From the IMG/VR virus record IMGVR_UViG_3300031722_000138, positions 1-27,249 of that record: a stretch of 27,249 nucleotides of DNA; one strand, given 5' to 3'. This stretch comes from a virus. Every line of letters starts with the position of its first letter. Position 1 is the first letter of the stretch. Shown one piece after another: positions 1 to 8,649 of this stretch. The translations under genes and the position numbers were made by a program. A model generated the notes under the pieces. That model had not been told where the DNA came from. It saw nothing but the letters and a program-made list of their open reading frames with translations, and searched no databases.

Positions 1-54
1 CTTCTTGGGCTCGGCAGGCTTCTTGGGCTCGGCAGGCTTCTTGGGCTCGGCAGG
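1..54. repeat. 18-bp tandem repeat coding for PAEPKK
   Basis: Three head-to-tail copies of an 18-bp unit (cttcttgggctcggcagg on the plus strand) occupy positions 1-54, and a partial fourth follows. Read on the minus strand they encode repeated Pro-Ala-Glu-Pro-Lys-Lys. The array may extend beyond the window. Such low-complexity linkers are common in structural and nucleoid-binding proteins and expand or contract by slippage. Confidence 0.9.
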
Positions 55-1176
55 CTTCGCGGCTGTCTTCTCACCGTCGATGCCGTTGGCCGCGATGTCG
101 GTGGAGACCGCCTTGTCCGTGGCGTTCTTCTTGCGCGCGGAAGCGCCGTCGACCTTCGGCGCAGGGGTGCTGGCGTAGTCCGTGCCCTTGGGGTTGCCGA
201 AGTAGTCGGGGGCGGGGGGCGTGCCCTCGTCGGGAGCAGGCTTCTTGCCGGGGGTCGGGTTCGGCTTCGGAGTCTTCAGGTCCTCCAGCTGCGCCTGAAG
301 CGCGGCCATCTGGTCCTCGATCTCCTTGATCTTCTTCTGCTGGGCGTGGGTGTCGGGGTCGTTGACCTCGGTCCAGCGGTCCTTGATGTCGGAGTTCTGC
401 TTGTGGAGCTGGTCCTCCAGCGCCTTCAGGGTGGTCTCGTCCATCCCGGTGGCCTTCAGGCCGCTGACCACCTTGGCGATGTACTTGTCGTCGAGGTAGT
501 CAGGAACGTCCTTGTAGGACGGGAACTGGGCGTAGTCAGTGGTATCCGCCGTGTCGGGCGCGTTGGGGTCTGGAGACCCTGCTGAGGGCTTCCCAGCATC
601 CCCTGCGGGAGCACCGAGTTCCTCAGAGCTGAACTCGGAGTCGTTCGGGCCGATGTCGTCGAGTCGGGCGTTCAGGACGTGCTCGGACTCACCGGAGATG
701 TCGCTGGCGGTGCCGTTGGAGGTGATCAGCACCAGATCGTAGTTGGGGTCCCGGACCACTGCGAAGCCATCCGGGTTCTTCTTGGGCCGGAAGACCTTGG
801 AACCGGAGGGGAAGTTGAACGTGGCTCCGCCGACGCTGACCTTCTGGTCTCCCTTGGGGGTGACCATCTTCGGACTGTCGGACTCGGGCAGGGTGAGGGC
901 CTTGGTGAGGGCCTCGATGGACGGCTTGGAGGCGGCGGAGCTGGGAGCGTTCGTCGAGGAACCGTTCCCGGTGGCGCTGTCCTCGGGGGCGACCATGCCC
1001 GGGTGCCTGATCGCAGCGCGCTTGACCGCATCCAGTGTGATCGGTGCACCGATGGGCAGGCCGTACTTGCGGGAGCCTTCAGGGGTGCGGACGTACCGAG
1101 TCTTGCTTCCCCGAGCTGCGAGGGTGACCTTTCGGGCCAGCTCCAAGATCAGCGGGTCGCCAGTTGTGCCGGTCAA
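1..1176 (-). CDS. Partial head-region protein with Lys/Pro/Glu repeats, runs off the left edge
   Basis: An open minus-strand frame continues past the window edge, so the C-terminus is missing. I do not recognise the family. The N-terminal half is mixed and soluble-looking, with a segment reading KTRYVRTPEGSRKYGLPIG. The middle is acidic and rich in Ser, Asp and Pro. It is followed by a charged, coiled-coil-like stretch around KKIKEIEDQMAALQAQLEDL. The visible end is Lys/Pro/Ala-rich, finishing in three PAEPKK repeats. The position after the MuF-like gene suggests a structural, scaffolding or decoration role; this is inference. The start is uncertain. TTG at 1176 has a GAGGA ribosome site 8 nt upstream, whereas an in-frame GTG at 1221 would give the GTGA overlap with the upstream gene that is common in this genome. 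Confidence 0.7.
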   Translation of the reverse strand, partial: MTGTTGDPLILELARKVTLAARGSKTRYVRTPEGSRKYGLPIGAPITLDAVKRAAIRHPGMVAPEDSATGNGSSTNAPSSAASKPSIEALTKALTLPESDSPKMVTPKGDQKVSVGGATFNFPSGSKVFRPKKNPDGFAVVRDPNYDLVLITSNGTASDISGESEHVLNARLDDIGPNDSEFSSEELGAPAGDAGKPSAGSPDPNAPDTADTTDYAQFPSYKDVPDYLDDKYIAKVVSGLKATGMDETTLKALEDQLHKQNSDIKDRWTEVNDPDTHAQQKKIKEIEDQMAALQAQLEDLKTPKPNPTPGKKPAPDEGTPPAPDYFGNPKGTDYASTPAPKVDGASARKKNATDKAVSTDIAANGIDGEKTAAKPAEPKKPAEPKKPAEPKK

Positions 1177-1217
1177 TGTGGTTGTCCTCAGCAGAGAGAT
1201 TCTGAAAGCACTGGAAG

Positions 1218-1448
1218 TCACTCCGTGTGAGAACCCGAAATCAGCTCCACACGCCTTAGAAGATCGGCCACGTCACCTTGGAGGGTGAGGCCCATCTTCA
1301 GAATCCTGTTCGGGGAGAGCCCTGTGAAGCTGTAGACACACTCGGTGACCCGGGCATCTTCGAGCACCAGAAGGAGTCCTTCAGCGGCTCCGAGGTAGGT
1401 GTCGAAGGTGACCCGGACGGTCTCATGGGCCTGTGGAAGCTCACTCAT
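1218..1448 (-). CDS. Small conserved-looking head-module protein, unknown function
   Basis: A 76-residue ORF lies between the MuF-like gene and the partial repeat protein. It starts MSELPQAHETVRVTF and has alternating hydrophobic residues suggesting beta strands, but no catalytic motif. ATG at 1448 is preferred because AGGAG lies 5 nt upstream. A GTG at 1454 is an alternative start two codons earlier. The gene overlaps the end of the MuF-like gene, so translation is probably coupled. Function unknown; the context suggests a head or head-completion accessory. Confidence 0.7.
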   Translation of the reverse strand: MSELPQAHETVRVTFDTYLGAAEGLLLVLEDARVTECVYSFTGLSPNRILKMGLTLQGDVADLLRRVELISGSHTE

Positions 1449-2250
1449 CTGCACTCCTCAGCGTCCTGACCAGCTTCCGGAGCCAGTGGACGATCTTGAC
1501 GAAGAAGCCGGGGCTCATCTTCTGGACCTCATCGGTGGACAACGTCTCCCGCTCAGAGGTGGTGCTGTCCTCGGTGGTCGAGTCGTTGTAGTTCTCCAGC
1601 CCCTCGATCAGGATCACCAGCCAGCACATGCACCGGGGGTGGCGCGGGGGGCCCTTCAGGTCCCCGTAGACCTTCAGCCGATTGTCGGAGGGGAACTCCT
1701 CCCCGAGACCCACTTCCGTGCCCTCCAGTGCCCCACACAGCTCGCAGGGGACATGGTTGACGAAGTTGGCTCGCCACACCTTGCGCACGACGAAGCCGTA
1801 GGTGTCCACCAGCTCCCGGGCTCCTCGCAGGAGAGCATCGGTGTGACCTCTGCTGGCTGCCACTCCAGCGCTGTGGGCGATTCTGGAAACGAAGCGTGCT
1901 CGGGCGGCGTCGTCGTGGGGTCCGGCCTTGTACTCACGAAGGTTCTTGCGGACGTCCTCCAGTAGACCGTCGAGGTACGCCGAGCGCAGCACCTCGACCC
2001 TCATCCCGGTGGGCTTCCATCGGGGGACCCCGGCCTGTGCAGACAGGTGGGCAAGACCGACAGCTGCGGCGGAGCGGTAGGCGTCACGGATGATGGCCTC
2101 CATCGCCCAGCGCACGGACTGGTCGCTGTGCCTGCCGTCTACCCAATCCGCAAAGGCCTCTGCGATCCGCATCCGGACAGACACCTCCAGAGCCCTGATG
2201 GCTTGGTTGGTCTTCCGGGAAGCCTCGAACTGCTCCCCGAAGCTGGCCAT
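1441..2250 (-). CDS. MuF-like minor head protein
   Basis: A 269-residue protein of the phage Mu gpF (MuF) head morphogenesis family. The diagnostic part is a C-terminal metal-binding-like core with CELC at residues 169-172, then a spacer and HPRCMC at 204-209, as in MuF domains. The N-terminal two thirds are helical and Arg/Ala-rich. Members of this family are minor capsid proteins encoded just after the portal; some are injected or help head assembly. It follows a small ORF downstream of the portal, the expected gene order. The last 60 residues are Ser/Thr-rich and then basic, beyond the MuF core. The family assignment is firm; the exact role in this virion is inferred. Confidence 0.85.
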   Translation of the reverse strand: MASFGEQFEASRKTNQAIRALEVSVRMRIAEAFADWVDGRHSDQSVRWAMEAIIRDAYRSAAAVGLAHLSAQAGVPRWKPTGMRVEVLRSAYLDGLLEDVRKNLREYKAGPHDDAARARFVSRIAHSAGVAASRGHTDALLRGARELVDTYGFVVRKVWRANFVNHVPCELCGALEGTEVGLGEEFPSDNRLKVYGDLKGPPRHPRCMCWLVILIEGLENYNDSTTEDSTTSERETLSTDEVQKMSPGFFVKIVHWLRKLVRTLRSADE

Positions 2251-2600
2251 CAGGACTTCAGGCTCTGCTTGTCTATCGCCATGTCCGACCGTCCCCGGGA
2301 CCCGACCAGCGCGCTGAGGACGTCGGTCAGCTGGCCGTTGGTGGCTGCGTAGTCCTTCACCGCGATGGTGAACTCTTCCTGCACGGAGCGCATCTGAGAG
2401 AGGTTGCCAGTCTTCTTGGCCACTGCGAACTGGCGCTGGAGGCTGGTCAGCCGGGTGAGGGAGGTAGCCCGCTTGGCAGCCTTCATGTTGGGGTCGTAGC
2501 GGTTGCCGATCTCGCCTCCGACCGGGAGGCCGAAGAACCGGGCCCCCTCGGTGGTGCGTACCCGGCGAACTCCCACTGCCGGGGTGGGTGCGTCAGCCAT
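2250..2600 (-). CDS. Small basic protein between portal and MuF genes
   Basis: A 116-residue basic protein starting MADAPTPAVGVRRVRTTEG. Residues 40-90 form a likely helical stretch rich in Lys, Arg, Gln and Leu. It overlaps the portal gene by 8 nt and abuts the MuF-like gene, so the three are probably translated together. I recognise no family. Its location suggests a head assembly or DNA-binding accessory. Confidence 0.75.
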   Translation of the reverse strand: MADAPTPAVGVRRVRTTEGARFFGLPVGGEIGNRYDPNMKAAKRATSLTRLTSLQRQFAVAKKTGNLSQMRSVQEEFTIAVKDYAATNGQLTDVLSALVGSRGRSDMAIDKQSLKS

Positions 2601-4275
2601 CGCTGTAGTCCTCTCCTGCGATCCCTACCATCTGGAGCGCCCAGTCGAACATGTCATCGGTGATGCCAGACAGCTTCACCGTCTTCTTCGCCTTGAGGGC
2701 TGGGTCAGCGGGGGGCGGTGTGGAGGATCCTGCGCCAGCGGCCTTGTCTGCCTTCTTGGCCATGATTCCCAAAACGTCGGTCAGGTCCTGTGCGCCACCC
2801 AGCTCGGCATTGGTGACATCTCCGGGTGCTCCGGCGATTCCTGCCAGTGCAGGATCGGGTGCGGCTCCCGGCAGGGGCTGACCATCGGGGCCGACTCCAC
2901 CGCCAGCGAACTGGGCTGCTGCTACGGCCTTCTCCTCTGCCTCCCGGGCCTCGACCAGCTCCCAGTCGATCTCCAGCCCCATCTCCTTGGCCTGCGTCTT
3001 CTCCAGCTCGCGCATGAACTCCTCGGAGACGTTCATGGACTGCCCGGAGGTGGCGAGCTTGTCGAAGGTGGCTGCGATGGCCGAGCGCTGCTCGTCGGTG
3101 AAGGTGCCCCACGTGAAGGTCGGGTACTTGCCACCGTCGAAGTTGTAATCGATCAGCTGGGGGATGATGTAGTGGTTGATCTGGTTGGCGACGTCGTCCA
3201 TGATCGCCCGCAGCATCAAGACGAACATGTCGTCACCGGGGGTGGCGAAGTTCACCAATGAGCCGGACTCACCGGAGCCACCGCCCGTGTCGGCGTCGAA
3301 GAAGGCCGCTAGGATCGACTCGCTCATCATGTGGTTGTGGTGGTTGATGAGGTTCAGGAAGTCGAAGGTCCCGCCCTCCTTCAGCACCTCAACCTTGAAG
3401 CCCTCGGGCATCATCATCCACTGGGCCAGCGCGAGGCTGCTCAGGTTCCGCGCGAACTCGGTCTTGGCGTTCTGGGAGGCATTCGGGGGGACGGTGCCGA
3501 TCCGGGTGCCTACAGCTGCCCGCTGGGCTGCGAGGTGGGCAGTGAAGTAGGCCTTGGCCTTGGCGTCGTAGTGCGGGAACGCGGACTCGAAGAAGGAGAC
3601 GCCGTAGAACTTGCGCTCGTCCTCCTGCGCGGAGTAGTAGAACGCGTACTCCGGCTCGATGAAGACGTCGGTGACCTTGCCACCGACGACAGCACGCTGG
3701 CGGAGCCCGGCGAACCCACCGGTCTTGTCAGCCACGAAGGTCATCGTGTCGGAGGGACGGTAGGCCAGCTTCTTCAGGGTGTACTTGCCCTTGAGCGGAC
3801 CCTTGGTGGGAACCCAGAACACTTTCTCGAAACAGGAGAAGCCCTCGAACAGGGCTCCCAGCATCTGGCCCATGAAGCGCTGGAAGGTGGTGGTCATGCC
3901 CCCGTTGGCCGGAGCCGTCCGGAAGACGGCCTCCATGAACTCTCCTTCGGCCTCTCCGCCGTCTGCGGGCTTGAAGGTGGCCGACACCAGCGAGGCGCGG
4001 ATCGGCAGCGTCAGGAGGCGGTACAGGGCTCGGGCGTGGCCGTCCAGACGGCGCATGGTGACGAGCTGGCGGGTGGTGGGGCGCGTGACGTTGTACTCGT
4101 CCTTGAGCACCTCGTTGAGGTCCTCAGAGGGGGTCTTCTTCAGGCCCATGGCGACGGGGTTGAACGGGGTGGTGTACGCCAAGGAGGAGTCCACACCCTG
4201 CTCGTAGCCCAACTCCGGGATCTCGGAGTACAGCTCGGACGGCTTCTTCTTGTCCTCTACAGCGGTACTAGACAC
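2593..4275 (-). CDS. Portal protein (DUF935 / Mu gp29-like)
   Basis: A 560-residue protein with features of DUF935-type portals, the dodecameric ring at the capsid vertex through which DNA enters and leaves. Supporting segments are RLDGHARALYRLLTLPIR near residues 75-92, GALFEGFSCFEKVF near 140, YRPSDTMTFV, EPEYAFYYSAQEDERKFYGVSF, and a C-terminal run of helices up to the acidic tail near residue 440. A Pro/Ala/Gly-rich C-terminal extension follows. Translation starts at a GTG inside the last codons of the terminase gene, an 8-nt overlap. Order (terminase, portal, MuF-like) and length match the family. Confidence 0.9.
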   Translation of the reverse strand: MSSTAVEDKKKPSELYSEIPELGYEQGVDSSLAYTTPFNPVAMGLKKTPSEDLNEVLKDEYNVTRPTTRQLVTMRRLDGHARALYRLLTLPIRASLVSATFKPADGGEAEGEFMEAVFRTAPANGGMTTTFQRFMGQMLGALFEGFSCFEKVFWVPTKGPLKGKYTLKKLAYRPSDTMTFVADKTGGFAGLRQRAVVGGKVTDVFIEPEYAFYYSAQEDERKFYGVSFFESAFPHYDAKAKAYFTAHLAAQRAAVGTRIGTVPPNASQNAKTEFARNLSSLALAQWMMMPEGFKVEVLKEGGTFDFLNLINHHNHMMSESILAAFFDADTGGGSGESGSLVNFATPGDDMFVLMLRAIMDDVANQINHYIIPQLIDYNFDGGKYPTFTWGTFTDEQRSAIAATFDKLATSGQSMNVSEEFMRELEKTQAKEMGLEIDWELVEAREAEEKAVAAAQFAGGGVGPDGQPLPGAAPDPALAGIAGAPGDVTNAELGGAQDLTDVLGIMAKKADKAAGAGSSTPPPADPALKAKKTVKLSGITDDMFDWALQMVGIAGEDYSDG

Positions 4276-6142
4276 CGATGCTCATCCCCTTCATGCCGAA
4301 TGGAAGCTCGAAGGCTCCCTGTCCATACTCCAGTGGAGCCAGCTGCTCCCCCAACATGAACAGTGAGCCGCCAGAGTCGATGGCCTCGCCGTCGGGGGTT
4401 TCCTCGCCGCCTATACCGATAGCCCCCACGATAGAGCACACGAAGGCGTCTGCTTCGTCTTTCGACCCGTTCACGGGGTGATCGACCTTGCCATTAACTC
4501 GGGACAGGCCCTCCAGCTCGTTCTGGAGCCGCTGGCTGAACGGCATCTTGAGCCGACTGTCGCTGGCCACGTCCTTCAGGGTCTTCCAGAGGTCGGGCTT
4601 CAGGTCGGTGGAAACGCGCTCCGAGAGGATGCCGTGGGAGGTCAGGATCTGGATCGTGTCGACGCTCTGGAAGCCGTCGAAGGTGAAGGACCCGATCCAG
4701 AAGCCGCGCTTGATCAGCTCGAAGCAGAGCTTGCGGGCCCAGCGGATCTGGATCTCCCGGGGAAGTACCTCACCCCGCTCGTGGTCGACGGCGGCGATGT
4801 CGGCGGAGAGGCTGATGGTGAAGTCGTTGCGGACGTGGGGGGCCGTGGTGGTGTAGGCGGAGACGAAGCCGGTCTCGTCCTCCATGGTCTCGGTCTGATC
4901 AACCCAGTGCTCTACGTGGCTCATGGCGATCCCGGCCCGGTCGCCCGTGACCGCGAGGTCACCGTGCATGGCGTAGCGGGCTCCGGCGACAGGGTGGAAG
5001 TCGGCGGCGAAGGTGAAGACCGGCTCCCACCCACGGACGGTCTGGCCGGTGGCCTTGCTGGTGGTCTCGACAACCTCGTAGTCGACCTGAATGGGCTGGT
5101 CCGGACGGTCGACGGCCATCCGGAAGATCGCCGGGTTGCGGAAGTAGGAGTCGGTGGCTCGGAAGGGGCGGCACTCGTACTTGGCCGCAGCCTCTTCCGG
5201 GTCCTTGCGGTAGTCCGACGCGAAGGCGTCTTTTCCAGAAATACGTGGGTTGACGTCCCATGTGGCGTATGGGCCGGAGGCGAAGTAGATCGACTGCTCA
5301 GATCCGACCTCAGCGATGTCCTGCTCGGCTTCGGCCACTAGCTGCTGGATGGTGGAACCGAGGTAGCGGGGGTAGGAGATCGCGACCCGCTTGTAGTTCT
5401 GTGGGAAACGGGTCGACGCGGAGGTCTTGATCATTTTCAGAATCGACTCGGCGGAGGTGCTCGCCTCCCGGGCCTTGTTGCCCTGCCCGATCATCTCGCC
5501 CTTGGCCTTGAACGCGTCGATCTCGTCGGCGACCCCGAGGATGATGTTCAGGCCTTCCTGCGACTCCGCATCGGAGTGGCCGGAGATGGCAGTGATGTTC
5601 TTGGCGTACTCGATGGTGTCGCGCTTGGGCTCGGCCTTGTCCTTGAACCAGCCGCGCTTCACCATCCGAGTCAGGGGCTCGAAGAAGGCGCGGTTGGCCT
5701 GTGCGGAGTTGACCGCGATGTTCAGGATGTGGATCGAGTCGTCCTCCGGCATGTTGAAGTAGCGCTGGGGGGAGCGCAGGCACATCAACAGGTAGGCGAC
5801 CCGCATGGCTGCGACCCGCACGGTGGAGTCCTTGCCACCGCCCTTGCCCCACTCGGCAACGATCAGGTTCTTCATCGGGTACGGCTTGGCCCAGTAGCCG
5901 CCGAACCATGAGCCCATGTCGGTGAAGGTCTGCTGGAGGTAGACCCGCTCGATCACCCGGACCAGCTCGTACTGGATGTCGGAGAGCATCCAGTCGGTGG
6001 CTCCGAGGTAGGCCTTGTCCTGCACGAACACCTGAAGGGGGACCGGCTCCTCCACGAACAGGTCCTCCGCCGCCGACCGTGGCTTGTACTCGACCTCGAC
6101 GTCGAAGGAGGTCGTCAGAGCGTTGGGTCCACTGAACAGCAC
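4268..6142 (-). CDS. Terminase large subunit
   Basis: A 624-residue DNA packaging motor: an N-terminal ATPase plus a C-terminal RNase H-like nuclease. The ATPase shows a Walker A-like AEWGKGGGKDST at about 96-107 and Walker B with catalytic acid, VADEID, at about 204-209. The nuclease shows three separated acidic motifs expected for metal binding: HGDLA (Asp about 395), FTFDGF (Asp about 489) and KDEADAF (Asp 562/565). The frame stays open upstream to 6397, but that extension is a low-complexity Arg/His-rich shadow of the preceding gene. GTG at 6142, 5 nt after the preceding stop and preceded by a G-rich ribosome site, is the likely start. It pairs with the portal gene immediately downstream. 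Confidence 0.92.
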   Translation of the reverse strand: MLFSGPNALTTSFDVEVEYKPRSAAEDLFVEEPVPLQVFVQDKAYLGATDWMLSDIQYELVRVIERVYLQQTFTDMGSWFGGYWAKPYPMKNLIVAEWGKGGGKDSTVRVAAMRVAYLLMCLRSPQRYFNMPEDDSIHILNIAVNSAQANRAFFEPLTRMVKRGWFKDKAEPKRDTIEYAKNITAISGHSDAESQEGLNIILGVADEIDAFKAKGEMIGQGNKAREASTSAESILKMIKTSASTRFPQNYKRVAISYPRYLGSTIQQLVAEAEQDIAEVGSEQSIYFASGPYATWDVNPRISGKDAFASDYRKDPEEAAAKYECRPFRATDSYFRNPAIFRMAVDRPDQPIQVDYEVVETTSKATGQTVRGWEPVFTFAADFHPVAGARYAMHGDLAVTGDRAGIAMSHVEHWVDQTETMEDETGFVSAYTTTAPHVRNDFTISLSADIAAVDHERGEVLPREIQIRWARKLCFELIKRGFWIGSFTFDGFQSVDTIQILTSHGILSERVSTDLKPDLWKTLKDVASDSRLKMPFSQRLQNELEGLSRVNGKVDHPVNGSKDEADAFVCSIVGAIGIGGEETPDGEAIDSGGSLFMLGEQLAPLEYGQGAFELPFGMKGMSIGV

Positions 6143-6147
6143 GCGGG

Positions 6148-6909
6148 CTACCCCCGCTGCGCGATCTTCTGGATCTTCGCGAGGAAGCTGGGGTCGCTGT
6201 TCTTCATGTTGATGACGTCTTCGAGCAGGCCCTCTTCGGCCTCGGAGAGCTTGTCCTCCTCGGGGGAGTCGACCCACTCCTGCTTGACCTCGGTCGGGTC
6301 GCCGAACTCCACGTCGGTGCCTTCCACGGTGTAGGGGACCTTGTAGAACTCGGTGCCCTCGTGACCTTCGACCTCGACGATGATGTAGTCGGTCCACAGC
6401 TCCCGGATCCAGCTGTAGTTGTGCATTGGGGCCGCAGCCTCCATGGAGAACGGCCCGTCGCCGTTCTCGGCGCGGTGGGCAGCTTCCTTGGCCTTGCGGA
6501 TCTCGCGCTCACGGGCGTTCCACGCGCTGCGGATCATGTCGGTGTTGAACGAGCCGATGTTGGTCAGCATCAGGTACTGGAATCCGTCGTGACGGGAGGC
6601 CTTGACGATCTTCTTGGAGGCGTTCTTGCCCTTCAGGGCTTCCCACTCCGACGCAGCAGCTGCGGCCTTCGCCTGCGTGTCCTTGTCCACCTTGTCGCCA
6701 CCCGCTGCCCACACCTTGACCCGGGAAACGGCAATGGCAATAGCCTGTCCCTTGGACTTGCCGGACTTCATGATGCCCTTGGCGATGTGGCAGATGTAGT
6801 TCGGCAGGCCCCCGGCCTTCTCGACCCAGTTCTTCTTCGGGGAGGAGTCCAGTGAGCACGGGCCCGCAGCGGCGAGCTTGAGGATCAGGTCAGTCTCGTT
6901 TGCGTCCAT
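6148..6909 (-). CDS. Packaging-region protein with NWVEKAGGLP domain
   Basis: A 253-residue protein immediately upstream of the terminase. Residues 25-95 (NWVEKAGGLPNYICHIAKG and the following helices with a WAAGGD loop) match a short helical domain I recall from many actinobacterial phage proteins. Residues 170-220 form a beta-rich segment. The last 35 residues are acidic. The function is not established. The location suggests a capsid or packaging accessory, possibly an adaptor to the terminase. An ATG start at 6909 gives a 10-nt gap from the upstream gene with a GAGG-like site. Confidence 0.75.
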   Translation of the reverse strand: MDANETDLILKLAAAGPCSLDSSPKKNWVEKAGGLPNYICHIAKGIMKSGKSKGQAIAIAVSRVKVWAAGGDKVDKDTQAKAAAAASEWEALKGKNASKKIVKASRHDGFQYLMLTNIGSFNTDMIRSAWNAREREIRKAKEAAHRAENGDGPFSMEAAAPMHNYSWIRELWTDYIIVEVEGHEGTEFYKVPYTVEGTDVEFGDPTEVKQEWVDSPEEDKLSEAEEGLLEDVINMKNSDPSFLAKIQKIAQRG

Positions 6910-6919
6910 GGATCCTCTT

Positions 6920-7381
6920 TCAGTAGCCAGCAGCAGCGAACTGCTCCTTGAAGTGGCGCGTCAGCATCTGCCGCGTTTCTTTGTCCTCGACCAGCTCCAC
7001 ACCACGGAGGGCGATGCTCGTGAACTCCTTCAGGAAGGCGTCGCGCATCTGCTCCTGTCCAGTGGCCAAGACCTTGTCCCATTCCTTGACCAGATCCAGC
7101 CAGTGGGCGTTGGCGTCCTTCTCGGCGTTCACCCCGACGTAGTGGCCGTTGGCCTCCGCGCCGTACATCTCGCGGTACTTCAGGAGCACATACTTGGTGG
7201 CGATCCGCTCCAGCAGGAACTCCTGCACGGTGTGCATCGGCATCCCTCGGGACTCCGCCTGAAGTTTCCGGACGGACTCCTCGAAGATCTGGACCAGCTC
7301 GGGCTTGTCCATGATGTAGGTAGGCAGCCGGAAAGCAGGGCCCAGCTCGGGGGCACCATCTTCGGGAGGCAGACTCGTCAC
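6920..7381 (-). CDS. Unknown protein, possible small terminase or head accessory
   Basis: A 153-residue, mostly helical protein with conserved-looking blocks PTYIMDKPELVQIFEESVRKL and HTVQEFLLERIATKYVLLKY. It starts with GTG in a GTGA overlap with the preceding glycosyltransferase gene. No helix-turn-helix signature is obvious, so assigning it as a small terminase subunit would rest only on position two genes upstream of the large subunit. I leave the function open. Confidence 0.7.
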   Translation of the reverse strand: MTSLPPEDGAPELGPAFRLPTYIMDKPELVQIFEESVRKLQAESRGMPMHTVQEFLLERIATKYVLLKYREMYGAEANGHYVGVNAEKDANAHWLDLVKEWDKVLATGQEQMRDAFLKEFTSIALRGVELVEDKETRQMLTRHFKEQFAAAGY

Positions 7382-8118
7382 ACCTCTGAAGATCGGCCCT
7401 TCACTTGATACCCCCCACTCGCGTGGAGAGGCCTGAAGCTCTCGGCGGTGCGGAAGTTCTCCGCTGTGCCATGGACGCCATGGACGCCGATGTTGTCAAC
7501 ACGACTCATTTCAGGAAACACCCCTGTGAGGTGGTACTGGGGGAAGATCCGCGTGTTGAGGTTCCAGTCCCATCCCGACTGGTTGCCGGGGGTCCCGTTG
7601 AAGGTCGAGTAGTCGTGGTCCCATGTCGGGCCGATCACACCGTGCCAGCTGTCCGCCCACGTGCCCCAGATCCATGGGTTGAACTCAGGCAGGACCAGCA
7701 CCACCTCGGGATCGGAGCCGGGGCCGTCGGAGTAGGCGTGCACCGTGGCCACAGCAGGATCGTCCCTGAAGGCTGCCTCCGCCCAGTCGAAGTACTCCAG
7801 CACGTCATCGGAGACACACAGGTCGTCCTCCGCCCGGATGACGAAGTCGTAGTTCTTGAACATCTTCTCGAAACCCACCCACGGGTGGTGGAGGACTCCG
7901 TAACGGGTGGGGTTGACCACGACGTGGGATGCGAGGTGGCCCATCCGAACGAAGGAGGCCTCAACGACAGCGGCGCACTCCTCCGCCTTGGGTCCCGGCT
8001 CGATCATGACGAGGAAGGGCAGCCCGAGCACACCCCGGACGAGTTCCCACGACCGCATGGTGCGAGCCAGCAGCTCGGGCCGGTCGTAGGCAGTGAGGAA
8101 GATGGCCTTGGTCGTCAT
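7378..8118 (-). CDS. GT-A-fold glycosyltransferase (GNT-I / GT13-like)
   Basis: A 246-residue predicted nucleotide-sugar transferase. The start (TTKAIFLTAYDRPELLARTM) is the first beta strand and nucleotide-binding loop of a GT-A fold. YDFVIRAEDDLCVSDDVLEYF near residue 95 carries an E-D-D metal-binding motif like that of N-acetylglucosaminyltransferase I relatives. The C-terminal block with NIGVHGVHG resembles the acceptor and metal-binding end of these enzymes. It overlaps the methyltransferase gene by ATGA and so belongs to a sugar/methyl cassette. The substrate cannot be read from sequence: modified DNA base or virion protein are both possible. Confidence 0.8.
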   Translation of the reverse strand: MTTKAIFLTAYDRPELLARTMRSWELVRGVLGLPFLVMIEPGPKAEECAAVVEASFVRMGHLASHVVVNPTRYGVLHHPWVGFEKMFKNYDFVIRAEDDLCVSDDVLEYFDWAEAAFRDDPAVATVHAYSDGPGSDPEVVLVLPEFNPWIWGTWADSWHGVIGPTWDHDYSTFNGTPGNQSGWDWNLNTRIFPQYHLTGVFPEMSRVDNIGVHGVHGTAENFRTAESFRPLHASGGYQVKGRSSEV

Positions 8119-8627
8119 GGGTGGACCGCCGTCGCCTGACTGTCCGTGCCTCCGAGTTCGGTGGAGGCGTGTTCCACCTCACGTACCCAGATGTCTCCCC
8201 AGCCCTGCGCCTCCATCACCCGGCTCAGTGCACTGATGGGAACGTTGCCATACCAGCCGGGCTGGTCCGGATCGTCGTTGTTGACACCGTGGACAGCTCT
8301 CCAAGGGCCTGCGCAGGTGACGACCAGACGCCCACCCGGCTTCAGCATCAAGAAGGCGTTGTTGAGGATCTCGCGCCAGTACGGGGTGTGCTCCAGCAGC
8401 TCACAGCACAGCACCAGATCCACCGGCTTGCTGAGACGCACGGTGGCCGCGTTGACGACCATGTCCACGTCGGGGCCAGCCACCGCGTCGATCCCGACGT
8501 ACTGGGTGCCTTTGAAGAACTGGCGGATTCCTCTGCCACTGGTGTTGCGGGAGCCCAGCTCGACCACGATCATCTCAGGATCATGGGTCTCCCACTGCCG
8601 GACCCAGCGCATTGCTTCTTGGTGCAT
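8115..8627 (-). CDS. Class I SAM-dependent methyltransferase
   Basis: A 170-residue Rossmann-fold methyltransferase of the Methyltransf_11 type. Motif I appears as IVVELGSRNTSGRG near residues 19-32, an acidic residue ending strand 2 is in YVGIDAVAG, and motif IV is DLVLCCELLEHT, followed by LKPGGRLVVT, the post-motif strand. The motif I glycines are less standard than usual. The start ATG at 8627 has AAGGAG 7 nt upstream; longer open frame to 8996 is a shadow of the next gene. The protein is short, lacking a substrate-recognition domain. Neighbours on both sides are glycosyltransferases, so it may methylate a sugar. Confidence 0.85.
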   Translation of the reverse strand: MHQEAMRWVRQWETHDPEMIVVELGSRNTSGRGIRQFFKGTQYVGIDAVAGPDVDMVVNAATVRLSKPVDLVLCCELLEHTPYWREILNNAFLMLKPGGRLVVTCAGPWRAVHGVNNDDPDQPGWYGNVPISALSRVMEAQGWGDIWVREVEHASTELGGTDSQATAVHP

Positions 8628-8649
8628 CAGAACTCCTTCTCGGGGGTGA

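Noticed and set aside
2214-2226. CTTCCGGGAAGCC as a member of the dispersed repeat family
   Set aside because: The spacing between the half-sites differs by one and the flanks do not match GW/WC.
3331-4359. Long plus-strand open frame (342 codons) opposite the portal gene
   Set aside because: High GC leaves antisense frames open; composition is Gly/Val/Leu-biased, it has no motif, and the portal on the other strand is well supported.
4478-5341. Plus-strand frame (287 codons) opposite the terminase
   Set aside because: Antisense shadow; the terminase nuclease motifs are on the minus strand.
6143-6397. N-terminal extension of the terminase frame
   Set aside because: It is an Arg/His/Gly-rich translation of the opposite-phase upstream gene, with no resemblance to terminase N-termini; GTG 6142 fits spacing and the ribosome site.
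6920-7381. Small terminase subunit assignment for this gene
   Set aside because: Only position supports it; no helix-turn-helix or other small-terminase motif is visible, so it is left as unknown.
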